Source: Actinomycetes bacterium (GTDB lineage Bacteria; Actinomycetota; Actinomycetes; Streptosporangiales; Streptosporangiaceae). Taken from it: 64,000 bases of DNA. Below, in pieces: positions 44,966 to 53,456 of the stretch. Both the position numbers and the translations under genes were made by a program. The stretch lies in the NCBI GenBank assembly GCA_021793235.1, contig JAJYTD010000006.1, positions 91,236-155,235 of the forward strand, given 5' to 3'. Numbering within the stretch: the stretch's first letter is position 1; each line of letters opens with the position of its first letter. The notes under the pieces were generated by a model that saw only the letters and a list, made by a program, of their open reading frames with translations, was not told where the DNA came from and searched no databases.

Positions 44966-45802
44966 GTGAGACTCGCGACGTGGAACGTGAATAGTGTCCG
45001 GGCGCGCGCCGAGCGGATCGGGGCCTGGTTGGAGCGCAGCGATGTCGACATCGTCGCGGTCCAGGAGACCAAGTGCCGCGACGACCAGTTCCCGATGGAG
45101 GTCTTCACCGACCTCGGCTATAAGGTCGCCCACCACGGGCTGTCGCAGTGGAACGGTGTCGCCATCGCCTCCCGGGTCGGGCTGGAGGATGTACGTGTCG
45201 GCTTTCCCGGGCAGCCGGGCTGGGGCGAGCCCGCCGCAGCCGAGGCCCGCGCGATCGGCGCGACGTGCGGCGGGGTGGAGGTGTGGAGCCTGTACGTACC
45301 CAACGGCCGCACCATCGAAGACCCCCACTACCTCTACAAACTGCAGTGGCTGGACCGGCTGCGCGAATTCGGCGCGGACCGGCTGGGGCAGGACCCCTCG
45401 GCACAGATCGCCTTCTGCGGCGATTTCAACGTCGCGCCGCAGGACGACGACGTGTGGGACATGGCCGCCTTCGAAGGCGCGACGCACGTGACCAAGGCGG
45501 AGCGCGACGCGTTCGCCGGTGTGGTCGATGCCGGATTCGCCGATGTCGTCCGCAGCTACGCCCCCGGGCCGGGCGTCTACACCTTCTGGGATTACAAGCA
45601 GCTGTCGTTTCCCAAACGCAAGGGTATGCGGATCGACTTCGTGCTCGCCTCGCCCGCCCTGGAGAGCCGCGTCTCAGGAGCGATGGTCGATCGGGAGGAG
45701 CGCAAGGGCAAGGGCGCCTCCGACCATGCCCCGGTGATCGTGGACCTTGCCGGGGCTGATGGGGAAGCGGCCGACGCCGAGCACCGAGGAGAGGCTGGAT
45801 GA
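44966..45802 (+). CDS. xthA: Exodeoxyribonuclease III
   Basis: A 278-residue EEP-fold nuclease acting at abasic sites in base excision repair. Motifs: LATWNVNSVRAR at the start, AVQETKCRDDQFP (metal-binding Glu), FCGDFNVAPQDDDVWD, and SDHAPVIVDL (catalytic Asp-His). GTG 44966 is the start that opens RLATWNVNS exactly. Full length plus a short acidic tail. The ribokinase gene starts inside its last codon (ATGA overlap), so they form an operon. Two strong hairpins lie upstream. Confidence 0.95.
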   Translation: MRLATWNVNSVRARAERIGAWLERSDVDIVAVQETKCRDDQFPMEVFTDLGYKVAHHGLSQWNGVAIASRVGLEDVRVGFPGQPGWGEPAAAEARAIGATCGGVEVWSLYVPNGRTIEDPHYLYKLQWLDRLREFGADRLGQDPSAQIAFCGDFNVAPQDDDVWDMAAFEGATHVTKAERDAFAGVVDAGFADVVRSYAPGPGVYTFWDYKQLSFPKRKGMRIDFVLASPALESRVSGAMVDREERKGKGASDHAPVIVDLAGADGEAADAEHRGEAG

Positions 45803-46719
45803 CGCCGCCGTCGAACCCGGCGGCGCCGCGCATCGCCGTCTTCGGCAGCGTCAACATGGATCTGGTCGCCTACGTGAGCACGGCTCCGGGCAGCGGAGAA
45901 ACGGTCTGGGGTACCCGGTTCGCGCAGGTGCCCGGGGGCAAAGGAGCCAATCAGGCGGTCGCCGCCGCACGTGCCGGCGGCGATGTCGTGTTCCTCGGGG
46001 CCGTCGGCGACGACGCGTTCGGCACGCTGCTGCGCGGCAATCTCGTGGAATCCGGTATCGAGGTGTCGGGTCTGCGCACGGTGCCGGGAGCGTCGGGCGT
46101 GGCGCACATCGTGGTGGAGAGCAGCGGGGACAACTCCATCATCGTCATCCCCGGGGCCAATGGTGAGGTGACCGGGCTCAGAGACGGAGACGAGCGGCTG
46201 CTCGCCGGCAGCGCCGCCCTGCTGCTGCAACTGGAGCTGCCGATGGAGGGCGTGATCGCCGCTGCGCGCGCCGGCCGCGCCGCGGGAGTGCCGACCATTC
46301 TCACCCCGGCCCCGGCGCGCGAACTGCCTGACGAACTCGTGGGCCTGGTGGATCTCCTCGTCCCCAACCAGCACGAGGCCGCAGCCATGACCGGGGAGCA
46401 GGACCCGTATCGGGCGCTGGACGCACTGCTCGGCCTGGTGCCGGAAGTGATCATCACGCTGGGCGAGGACGGGGCGGTCCACGGAAGCCGCGGTGAGCGG
46501 CCGGTGCGGGGGCAGGCCCGCCGGGTGGCCGTGGTCGACACCACAGCGGCGGGGGACACGTTCTGCGGTGCGTTCGCCGTGGCCCGCGCTGAGGGCCGTG
46601 GGCGGGAAGAGGCGCTGCGGTTCGCGGCGGCCGCAGCGGCGATCTCGGTGCAAAGGCCCGGCGCCGGCACGTCGATGCCCGATCGGGCGGAGATCGACCG
46701 GCTGCTCGCGAAGGGGTGA
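45799..46719 (+). CDS. rbsK: Ribokinase (PfkB family)
   Basis: A 306-residue sugar kinase phosphorylating ribose with ATP. The substrate glycine motif VPGGKGANQAVAAARAGGDVVFLGAVGDDAFG is near the start and the catalytic DTTAAGDTFCGAF motif follows at about 250. It matches ribokinase more than the inositol-pathway IolC in this window. ATG 45799 overlaps the xthA stop by four bases. Confidence 0.9.
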   Translation: MTPPSNPAAPRIAVFGSVNMDLVAYVSTAPGSGETVWGTRFAQVPGGKGANQAVAAARAGGDVVFLGAVGDDAFGTLLRGNLVESGIEVSGLRTVPGASGVAHIVVESSGDNSIIVIPGANGEVTGLRDGDERLLAGSAALLLQLELPMEGVIAAARAGRAAGVPTILTPAPARELPDELVGLVDLLVPNQHEAAAMTGEQDPYRALDALLGLVPEVIITLGEDGAVHGSRGERPVRGQARRVAVVDTTAAGDTFCGAFAVARAEGRGREEALRFAAAAAAISVQRPGAGTSMPDRAEIDRLLAKG

Positions 46720-46879
46720 CCCACGGTGCTGAGCGGAAAATCTTCCCCAGGGCAGGTTTCATGTTTGACAGCGGGCGCGAGTCGGTATGAGGTAGCACCG
46801 TCCGCGACACACGCGGGACGGTCGCCGCGGTGCGGCGCCCCGCGCGACCGCTTCCCTCTGAGAAGGACGCGTACCCCCC

Positions 46880-47476
46880 ATGACCGATGAATCTGCGGTA
46901 GACCCGCCTTCGGAATCCGAGCCACGCCCTGAAGGCCCACGTGCCCTTCGACGGCGCAAGGAGCGTTCGCGAAATCGGAAGCGGGCGGCTTTGACGCTGG
47001 TCTCGGGAGTGAGCGTGGGACTGGCGATCGCGGCGGTGCTCGTCGTCACGTCGATGGGCCGAGGCGGTGGGCCGCTGGAGGCCGGCCAGCGGAGTCCGCT
47101 GCCGGATACCGCGGAGTCCCTGGAGCAGAGCCCGGACGGTGCTTCCCCCGAGCCATCGCAGGCACCGCCGACGCCGCGGCCTCCTTCGACGGTGGCCTCG
47201 CCCAGCGCTGAGCCTCCACCGGAGCCGGATGATGAGGAGACTCCGGAGGAATCGGCGCCGGAGGACGAGGCCCGCACCGAGGCCGACAGCGGTGATGCGG
47301 ATTCCGAACAGGCGCGGCCGACGCAGCGGGAAGACCGGGATCGCGACCACGACCGGGATCGCGACCGCGACCGGGATCGTGACCGTGACGATGGTCCCAC
47401 ACCACCGGATGACGAGCCGTCCGAGGGCGAGCCGGAGGACCCGCCGCCGTGGCGCCCGCCGTGGTGGCGCTGGTGA
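46880..47476 (+). CDS. Low-complexity membrane protein with Arg-Asp repeats and Trp-rich end
   Basis: A 198-residue protein. Basic N-terminus (RRRKERSRNRKRAAL), one transmembrane helix (LTLVSGVSVGLAIAAVLVVTS, about 38-58), Pro/Glu/Ser-rich tail, an Arg-Asp run encoded by three 18-base tandem repeats (47333-47386, unit GACCGGGATCGCGACCGC), and a very unusual C-terminus PPPWRPPWWRW. No family recognised; possibly cell-surface. GAAGGA precedes the ATG. Stands alone after ribokinase. Confidence 0.65.
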   Translation: MTDESAVDPPSESEPRPEGPRALRRRKERSRNRKRAALTLVSGVSVGLAIAAVLVVTSMGRGGGPLEAGQRSPLPDTAESLEQSPDGASPEPSQAPPTPRPPSTVASPSAEPPPEPDDEETPEESAPEDEARTEADSGDADSEQARPTQREDRDRDHDRDRDRDRDRDRDDGPTPPDDEPSEGEPEDPPPWRPPWWRW

Positions 47477-47542
47477 GCCGCTCGGCGCGGGGCGTTACCG
47501 CACGGTCGTGCGGCTCGGGTCCGTTCTCGGGAGGGGCGGGGA

Positions 47543-48160
47543 TCAGGCGGTGTGCCCGTTCTGCGGCAGCGGTTCGGCCGGGTCGTTGTTCTGGAGACGC
47601 ACTTCCAAGACGATGTCGATGCGGTCGCCGACCAGCCGTCCGCCCCACGGGAGCGGCCCGCCGTCGCCGATACCGAAGTCCGAGAGCCGGATCTGCGCGT
47701 TCCCAGTGAAGAAGTGGCCGTAGGTATCGTCGGGGTTCATGTAGTCGGGGGCCTCGCCGACCCACTGGCACTCCAGTGTGACGGGCCGGGAGGTGCCGTG
47801 GACGGTGAGGTCGCCGTGCATGAGGAAGGCGTTCTCGGCCCGTCCCCCCGTTTCCAGCCCGGTGCTGGTGAATCGGATTTCCGGGTGGTTCTCGACGTCA
47901 AGGAAATCCGCGGAGCGCAGGTGGTCGTCACGCATCCGTACACCGGTGTTGATGCCGGCGGCGTTGATCGTGATGTCGACCGTGGAGTCGGCGGGGTCGC
48001 CGGCCACCGTCACTGTGCCCGTGGCCTCGCCGAAGGTGCCCTGGACACGGCCGAAGCGCAGGTAGTGCGCGACGAAGATGATGCACGAGTGAATCGGGTC
48101 AAGGTGCCAGGTGCCCGTTGCGGGTCCGACGACATCATTGACCGGCTGGGCGGAACTCAT
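47543..48160 (-). CDS. YceI-family lipid-binding-like protein
   Basis: A 205-residue lipocalin-like YceI domain, which in other bacteria binds polyisoprenoids or other amphiphiles. Diagnostic stretches: GTWHLDPIHSCIIFVAHYLRFGRVQGTFGEATGTV, DDHLRSADFLDVENHPEIRFTSTGLE and LTVHGTSRPVTLECQWVG. It lacks a signal peptide, so it is cytosolic, as in many actinobacterial copies. ATG 48160 has AAGGAG nine bases upstream. Confidence 0.92.
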   Translation of the reverse strand: MSSAQPVNDVVGPATGTWHLDPIHSCIIFVAHYLRFGRVQGTFGEATGTVTVAGDPADSTVDITINAAGINTGVRMRDDHLRSADFLDVENHPEIRFTSTGLETGGRAENAFLMHGDLTVHGTSRPVTLECQWVGEAPDYMNPDDTYGHFFTGNAQIRLSDFGIGDGGPLPWGGRLVGDRIDIVLEVRLQNNDPAEPLPQNGHTA

Positions 48161-48460
48161 GTCGGGTTTCTCCTTTTCTGCCGCCCATAGGCTAATGGTC
48201 CATTCCGTGTATGGCGCACCGGGGTGATCAAGCGCGGAACGCCTGCACATCCGCCCTTTTTCACCCGCGCGAACGGCATTCGGACGCGCCGACACCCGCC
48301 CGCGGACCCACGACGGGCGAGAGCCGCCGGACCCCGCGCCGGGCCCGTGTCAGCCCCGCCCCCGCACACCGGCTGCGGGCGGGTACTGCCCTGTGGCACA
48401 CCGAAAAGCGCGGGGCCGGTTCCGCTGGGCGGAAACGCCCCCGCATGTGTCGGCGGACAC
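48161..48460. other. 300-base spacer, no gene seen
   Basis: Lies upstream of yceI and downstream of argS (both minus strand). Nothing beyond a weak GTGTC-GGCG-GACAC hairpin near 48447-48460 after argS. Confidence 0.4.
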
Positions 48461-50194
48461 CTACATCCGCTCGGGTGCGTGCACGCCCAGCAGGGCCAGA
48501 CCCTGGACAAGAGTGCGCAGCGTTGCCGCCGTCAGCGCCAGCCGCGAGCCCCGCACGGTGGAGTCCTCGGCCTTCAGAACGGGGCAGCGCTCGTAAAACG
48601 ACGTGAACGCCTGCGCCAGGTCGAACAGGTAGCCGCACAGCCGGTGCGGCTCCAGTGTGTCGCCCACCAGTCGCACCACCGGGCCAAAGCCCAGCAGCGC
48701 CAGCGCCAGCTCCCGCTCGGCGGGTTCGGCCAGGGCGATGGGGCCGACCGCGTCCTCGGGGGCCAGACCGCCCTTGCGGAAGATGGAGCGGATCCGGGCC
48801 GCGGCGTATTGCAGGTAAGGGCCGGTATTGCCGTTCAGCGCGAGCATCCGGTCGAAGTCGAAGACGTATTCGGTGTCGTGCGACACCGACAGGTCCGCGT
48901 ACTTGACCGCGCCGATGCCCACATCGCGGGCGATCGCCGCACGGGTCTGCTCGTCGAGGTCGGGGCGGTTCTCGGCGACCACCCGGGTGGCGCGCTCGAC
49001 CGCCTCGTCCAGCAGCGCCATGAGCCGGATCGGTTTGCCACTGCGGGTCCGCAGGATCTTGCCGTCCGTGCCGAGCACGTTGCCGATCTGCACGTGCACC
49101 GTTTCGACGCTCTCGGGCAGCCACCCGGCCTTGCGCGCGGTCTCCCACATCATCTGGAAGTGCATGGCCTGCGGCGCACCGACCACGTAGACGATGCGGT
49201 CGGCCTTGAGCTCCTCGACCCGGTAGCGGACCGTGGCGAGGTCGGTGGTGGCGTAGGTGTAGCCGCCGTCGCTCTTGCGGACGATCAGCGGAACGGGATT
49301 GCCTTCGCGGCCGGTGAACCCCTCGAGGAACACGCACAGCGCGCCCTCGCTCTGTTCGGCGATACCCGCGCGCTCCAACTCGGCGCAGACCCCGGCGAGC
49401 GCGTCGTTGTACGTGCTCTCCCCGGCGAGGTCGGCGTCGGTGAGTGTGACGCCGAGCGTGGTGTAGACCTTGTTGAAGTAGACCTTGGAGAGGTCGATCA
49501 GCCCCTGCCACAGGCGCAGCGTCTCGGCGTCGCCCCCCTGCAGTGCCACGACCCGCCTGCGGGCGCGTACGGCGAAGTCCTCCGATGTGTCGAACTTCTC
49601 CTTGGCCGCCTGGTAGAAGGCGTTGGGATCGGTCTTGAGCAGATCGGCGTCCGCGGAGTGCTCGCCCACCTCCAGCAGGTGCTCGATGAGCATGCCGAAG
49701 GGCGTGCCCCAGTCGCCGATGTGGTTCTGCCGGATGACGTTGTGCCCGAGGAACTCCAGCGTCCGCACCAGCGCGTCACCCACCACGGTGGTGCGCAAGT
49801 GCCCGACATGCATCTCCTTGGCCACGTTCGGTGCCGAGTAGTCGACCGGAATGTTCTGTTTCGGCTGCTCGGGAACGCCGAGGCGGGGATCGGCCAGCAG
49901 GTCCTGCGCCTGCCCGGCGATCCAGTCGTCGCGCAGGGTCATGTTGACGAAGCCGGGGCCGCTGATCTCGACCTCTCGGCAGACGTCATCGACCTCCAGG
50001 CGGGCGACGATGTCGGAGGCGACGTCGCGCGGTTTGCGGCCGAGCTTCTTGGCCAGTGCCAGCGCGGCGTTGGCCTGGTAGTCGGCGAACTGGGAGGGGC
50101 GGATGACGGGGTCGGTTCCGGCGTAGTCGGCGCCGAGCGCGGCGCCGAGCGCGGACCGGACCCGTTGCGAGAGAACTTCCTGCGGGTCGGCCAT
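48461..50194 (-). CDS. argS: Arginyl-tRNA synthetase
   Basis: A 577-residue class Ia synthetase charging tRNA-Arg. N-terminal Add1 domain, HIGH box as HVGH at 129-132 within SAPNVAKEMHVGHLRTTVVGD, and C-terminal DALR anticodon-binding domain. The KMSKS loop is replaced by ILRTRSGKPIRLM, as in many ArgS proteins that lack a canonical KMSKS lysine. Full length. ATG 50194. Single gene. Confidence 0.97.
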   Translation of the reverse strand: MADPQEVLSQRVRSALGAALGADYAGTDPVIRPSQFADYQANAALALAKKLGRKPRDVASDIVARLEVDDVCREVEISGPGFVNMTLRDDWIAGQAQDLLADPRLGVPEQPKQNIPVDYSAPNVAKEMHVGHLRTTVVGDALVRTLEFLGHNVIRQNHIGDWGTPFGMLIEHLLEVGEHSADADLLKTDPNAFYQAAKEKFDTSEDFAVRARRRVVALQGGDAETLRLWQGLIDLSKVYFNKVYTTLGVTLTDADLAGESTYNDALAGVCAELERAGIAEQSEGALCVFLEGFTGREGNPVPLIVRKSDGGYTYATTDLATVRYRVEELKADRIVYVVGAPQAMHFQMMWETARKAGWLPESVETVHVQIGNVLGTDGKILRTRSGKPIRLMALLDEAVERATRVVAENRPDLDEQTRAAIARDVGIGAVKYADLSVSHDTEYVFDFDRMLALNGNTGPYLQYAAARIRSIFRKGGLAPEDAVGPIALAEPAERELALALLGFGPVVRLVGDTLEPHRLCGYLFDLAQAFTSFYERCPVLKAEDSTVRGSRLALTAATLRTLVQGLALLGVHAPERM

Positions 50195-50309
50195 GCCGCC
50201 AGCCTACCGACACCGGCTCACCGGCACGGTCCGATCTGCGGCGACGGCTCCCCGGCGCACCGCTGCGGGGGCGTTCGCGCGTGGCGGATGCGGACGGTGC
50301 CGCTCCTGC

Positions 50310-50630
50310 TCACCCGCGAAGATCCGAGTCGGCTTCGTCCTGCCTGGCCTGCCCGCCCTGCCAGGCACGCAGCTCGCGGGGCGTGCGGGGCCGCTTCCCC
50401 GGTCCGTCGTTGCAGCAGCCGCAGTTCGAATGGAAGGTCACGCCCATGTCGAGTAGTCCCACGAGCACCCGCCAGCCCCGTCGGTCGCGGCGGGGCGGGA
50501 TCGCCACGTGCGGGCCGGCGTCGACCATCGGCTCCCGGCATCGGGGGCACCGGTGTTCCCGCTTGGGCCACATGTCGCCTTTGACCGCCGCACGACACGG
50601 CAGGCAGACATAGTGAGTCCGGGCGGGCAT
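50310..50630 (-). CDS. Small zinc-ribbon protein
   Basis: A 106-residue protein with two Cys pairs forming a zinc ribbon: YVCLPCRAAVKGD and HRCPRCREPMVDAGPHVAIPPRRDRRGWRVL, then a third cysteine-rich patch NCGCCNDGPGKRPRTPRELRAW. Related actinobacterial proteins are often mislabelled deoxyxylulose-5-phosphate synthase; no DXS domain is present here. Role unknown, perhaps nucleic-acid binding. It starts five bases after the upstream gene's stop, on the same strand. Confidence 0.75.
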   Translation of the reverse strand: MPARTHYVCLPCRAAVKGDMWPKREHRCPRCREPMVDAGPHVAIPPRRDRRGWRVLVGLLDMGVTFHSNCGCCNDGPGKRPRTPRELRAWQGGQARQDEADSDLRG

Positions 50631-50635
50631 ACCGG

Positions 50636-51937
50636 TCAGCGTAGTGGCCCGGGGCGGTTCAGGAAAGGCCGCCACGACCGGAGAACGGCCCACCACAACA
50701 GCACGAGCAGGATCCCGGTGGCCACGTGCCACGGAACCCGCCACCAGCCAGAGAACTCCCCGGACACCGCGGGATCGGGGGCGGCGTGCTCACCGCCGGC
50801 GGTGAGCGACCACACCAGGAACGCGTCCCCGACCGGCAGCACACCGCCCAGGTAGCGGCGCTCACCGCCGGTTTCGATCGCGCTACCGGTCGCCTCGGCG
50901 AATCCGGTGAGCGCATCAGCGGCGTCGCCGTCGTTGAACAGGACCGCGTCGCCGAGCGCGACCGTGCTGGCGGACGCGGACAGGCCGAACACCAGCGGCC
51001 CGGAGTCCACATCGCCGGGGGAGCCGTCGCCTTGGGGATGTTCCCGCACGCCCGGGAGCATGGCGATGTCGGAGGCGAACAGCCGTGAGAACGTCGCATA
51101 GTCGCGCGCGGCCCAGGCCGGGTCGATCTCGGCGAGGAAGCGCAGCAGCAGCGCTTGGGAACTGCCGCGGGCGCCTTCGAGCGGGCTTCCGGTGCGGGGG
51201 TCGGCGCTGTGCGGGATCAGGCCGGTGGCCGGGTCCGTCCGGTCCCGCACGGCCCGGGTCCACTCTTCGATGGTGGGCGTGTGCTCTTCGGCGGAGCGGA
51301 CGCGGTCGTCCAGCCGCAGCGCCGCGATCGCCACAACGCTGTCGACCGGCCAGGCCTGCCCCGGGTAAGCGGTGAGGTAGGGTGTCCCCGACTCCAGCGC
51401 GGCGCGGAAGGCGGCATCGAGTTCTGCCGCGTCCTCTTCCAGCAGGGCGGCCTCCTCCGGGGCGGCGTCCACACCGCCGGCCAGCTCCACGATGCGGCCG
51501 CGCAGCCAGGCGCTCCAACCGGCGTGGTAGACCCCGTACTCGGGATCGGCGTCGGCTGGGAACGGGGCGGTCCCCTGATCGGACTCCAGCCGCTCCAGTG
51601 CCCACCGCGCTTCCTCCAGCGCCCGCTCCCGCAGGCCCGGGTCGAGCGCCGCGACGTTGACCCAGGACAGCCCGTACAGGGCGGAAGAGAAGAAGTACCC
51701 CTCGGGGAACAGGGCCTGCATACGCTCGCCGCCGCCGTTGTCCAGCTCCGAACGGAGGAAGGCCAGCCGCGGCAGCGCGTCTTCGGCGGTCTGCGCGGCG
51801 TCCTGATCGAGGGGAGAGGGCGTGTAGGAGCGGACGGAGGCCAGGCCGATGGCGGCCGTTGCCGCGAGTGTCACGACGGTCAGCAGGGAGGCGACCACGA
51901 TTCGCGGCCGCGGGCGAAGGGGGTGGGAGAGCATCAC
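50636..51937 (-). CDS. Membrane-anchored toroid protein (linalool dehydratase/isomerase-like)
   Basis: A 433-residue protein with an N-terminal membrane helix (IVVASLLTVVTLAATAAIGLASV), a large helical, toroid-like region (GLSWVNVAALDPGLRERALEEARWAL; GQAWPVDSVVAIAALRL; HSADPRTGSPLEGARGSSQALLLRFLAEIDPAWA) and a C-terminal helix. The helical repeats resemble the linalool dehydratase/isomerase (LinD) alpha-toroid, but catalysis is unproven. Start ATG 51937; ATG 51934 also possible. Co-transcribed with the zinc-ribbon gene. Confidence 0.6.
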   Translation of the reverse strand: MMLSHPLRPRPRIVVASLLTVVTLAATAAIGLASVRSYTPSPLDQDAAQTAEDALPRLAFLRSELDNGGGERMQALFPEGYFFSSALYGLSWVNVAALDPGLRERALEEARWALERLESDQGTAPFPADADPEYGVYHAGWSAWLRGRIVELAGGVDAAPEEAALLEEDAAELDAAFRAALESGTPYLTAYPGQAWPVDSVVAIAALRLDDRVRSAEEHTPTIEEWTRAVRDRTDPATGLIPHSADPRTGSPLEGARGSSQALLLRFLAEIDPAWAARDYATFSRLFASDIAMLPGVREHPQGDGSPGDVDSGPLVFGLSASASTVALGDAVLFNDGDAADALTGFAEATGSAIETGGERRYLGGVLPVGDAFLVWSLTAGGEHAAPDPAVSGEFSGWWRVPWHVATGILLVLLWWAVLRSWRPFLNRPGPLR

Positions 51938-52015
51938 CCGATTGTCCCGTACCCGTTGGCTCGCCGGCCTGGAGTGAGGGTCCGACCCGGCGGCGACCGG
52001 CGCGTACCGGGGCCC

Positions 52016-53086
52016 TCAGTCCTCGTTCTGGCCCAACCGGTGCAGCCACCCGGGAGAGCGGCTGTTGGCACTGATCCGGCGGCGGACCTGGTCGACAATG
52101 TGGCCGCCGGCCAGCTCGTGGGCGAGGAGGCAGGCGCGTTCGATGCCGTGCGCCCGACTGGCCCCGTGCGCGATGACGACGGTGCCGTTGAGGCCGAGCA
52201 GTACCGCGCCGCCGTAGCTTTCGCTGTCGAACCGGGCGCGCAGGCCGCGCAGCGCCCTGCGCTGCAGCAGCGCACCGATCTTCGCCAGACGGCTGGAGGT
52301 GAGCGCGTCATTGACCGCGTCGAAGGCGAACCGCACCGCGCCCTCCACCGACTTCAACGCGACGTTGCCGGTGAACCCGTCGGTGACCACCACGTCGACC
52401 TCGCCGTTCAGCAGGTCGTGCCCCTCCACGTTGCCGCGGAAATCCAGCGGCGGCGGCCCATCGGCGGTGGCGCTGAGCAGCTCGGCGGTCTTGCGCGCCA
52501 GCCGGTTCCCCTTGCCCGGCTCCGAGCCGATGGTGAGCATGCCGACGCGCGGTTCGGTCACCCCGTGAGCGGTCTGTGCGTAGGCCGCGCCCAAGTGCGC
52601 GAACTGCACCAGCATCTCCGGTTTGGCGTCGGCGTTGGCACCCGCGTCGAGCAGGATCGTGGGACGCGGACGCGTGGGCAGGATGACGGCCAGGGCCGCG
52701 CGCAGCACGCCCGGCTGGGTCCGCAACCGCACTGTGGAAGTCGTGACCACGCCGCCGGTCGACCCGGCCGACACCAGCGCGGCGGCGTCGCCCCGGCGGA
52801 TGAGCCTGCAGGCGACGGCGACACTGGAGCGCGGTCGGCGCCAGCTCGCCAGCGCGCCCTCGTGCATGGCGAGGGTGTCCTCGGCGTGGGCGATCGGGAT
52901 CGCCGCAGCCGCGTCTTCCTCCTGGAGCAGCGAGCTGAGCTGCGGCAGCCGCCCGACCAGCACCACGCGCAGCCCGTGTTCGCGTACCGCGCACACAGCG
53001 CCCTTGACGATCTCTCGGGGCGCGTGGTCGCCGCCCATGGCGTCGACCGCGATCACCGGTGCGGGGGGCGCCGCGGCCCGGTCCAT
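52016..53086 (-). CDS. plsX: Phosphate acyltransferase PlsX
   Basis: A 356-residue enzyme making acyl phosphate from acyl-ACP for membrane phospholipid synthesis. Opening IAVDAMGGDHAPREIVKGAV, then RRGDAAALVSAGSTGGVVTTS, ILLDAGANADAKPEMLVQFA, GNVEGHDLLNGEVDVVVTDGFTGNVALKSVEGA and SYGGAVLLGLNGTVVIAHGAS are classic. ATG 53086 gives the family length; GTG 53149 would add 21 residues. It is not flanked by rpmF or fab genes as in most bacteria. Confidence 0.92.
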   Translation of the reverse strand: MDRAAAPPAPVIAVDAMGGDHAPREIVKGAVCAVREHGLRVVLVGRLPQLSSLLQEEDAAAAIPIAHAEDTLAMHEGALASWRRPRSSVAVACRLIRRGDAAALVSAGSTGGVVTTSTVRLRTQPGVLRAALAVILPTRPRPTILLDAGANADAKPEMLVQFAHLGAAYAQTAHGVTEPRVGMLTIGSEPGKGNRLARKTAELLSATADGPPPLDFRGNVEGHDLLNGEVDVVVTDGFTGNVALKSVEGAVRFAFDAVNDALTSSRLAKIGALLQRRALRGLRARFDSESYGGAVLLGLNGTVVIAHGASRAHGIERACLLAHELAGGHIVDQVRRRISANSRSPGWLHRLGQNED

Positions 53087-53456
53087 CCGAGATGCGCCGC
53101 TCAACAGGGATTCCTCACTCTCAGCCGGGGCCGCGGTCGCTGTGGACACCGCTCCCAACAGCCCTGACCGCTTCGCTCGGTACCGCGTCAGCGTATGCCG
53201 AACCCGCTCTACGGCGACACTAGAACAGGAAGCAATCAGGTTGATGCCCCAAAAAGGGATATGAACCTGCAAAGTTCGGGTATGTCCGTCTGGCTGGCCA
53301 GACCGGAAGTCACTCTCCGGAATGGACTGACAACCGCATTGTTCACGTTAGGAGCGGCTCTCGGGTGGGTGAACACACCGGAGCCGCCAGGTCAGGGCTG
53401 TCCTGCCGATCGCCGGGCTACCTGCTGACCGCGCTGAAAGCACTGAAAGGAGACGC
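53087..53456. other. Divergent spacer between plsX and the radical SAM gene
   Basis: 370 bases. Contains AT-richer sequence near 53240-53270 and 53335-53355 that may hold the two promoters. No convincing gene or RNA was found. Confidence 0.4.

Noticed and set aside
50310..50630. Deoxyxylulose-5-phosphate synthase label for the zinc-ribbon gene
   Set aside because: Only about 106 residues with zinc-binding cysteines; no thiamine-diphosphate domain.
53195..53428. 77-codon frame between plsX and the radical SAM gene
   Set aside because: No ribosome site and amino-acid makeup like non-coding DNA; more likely promoter region.
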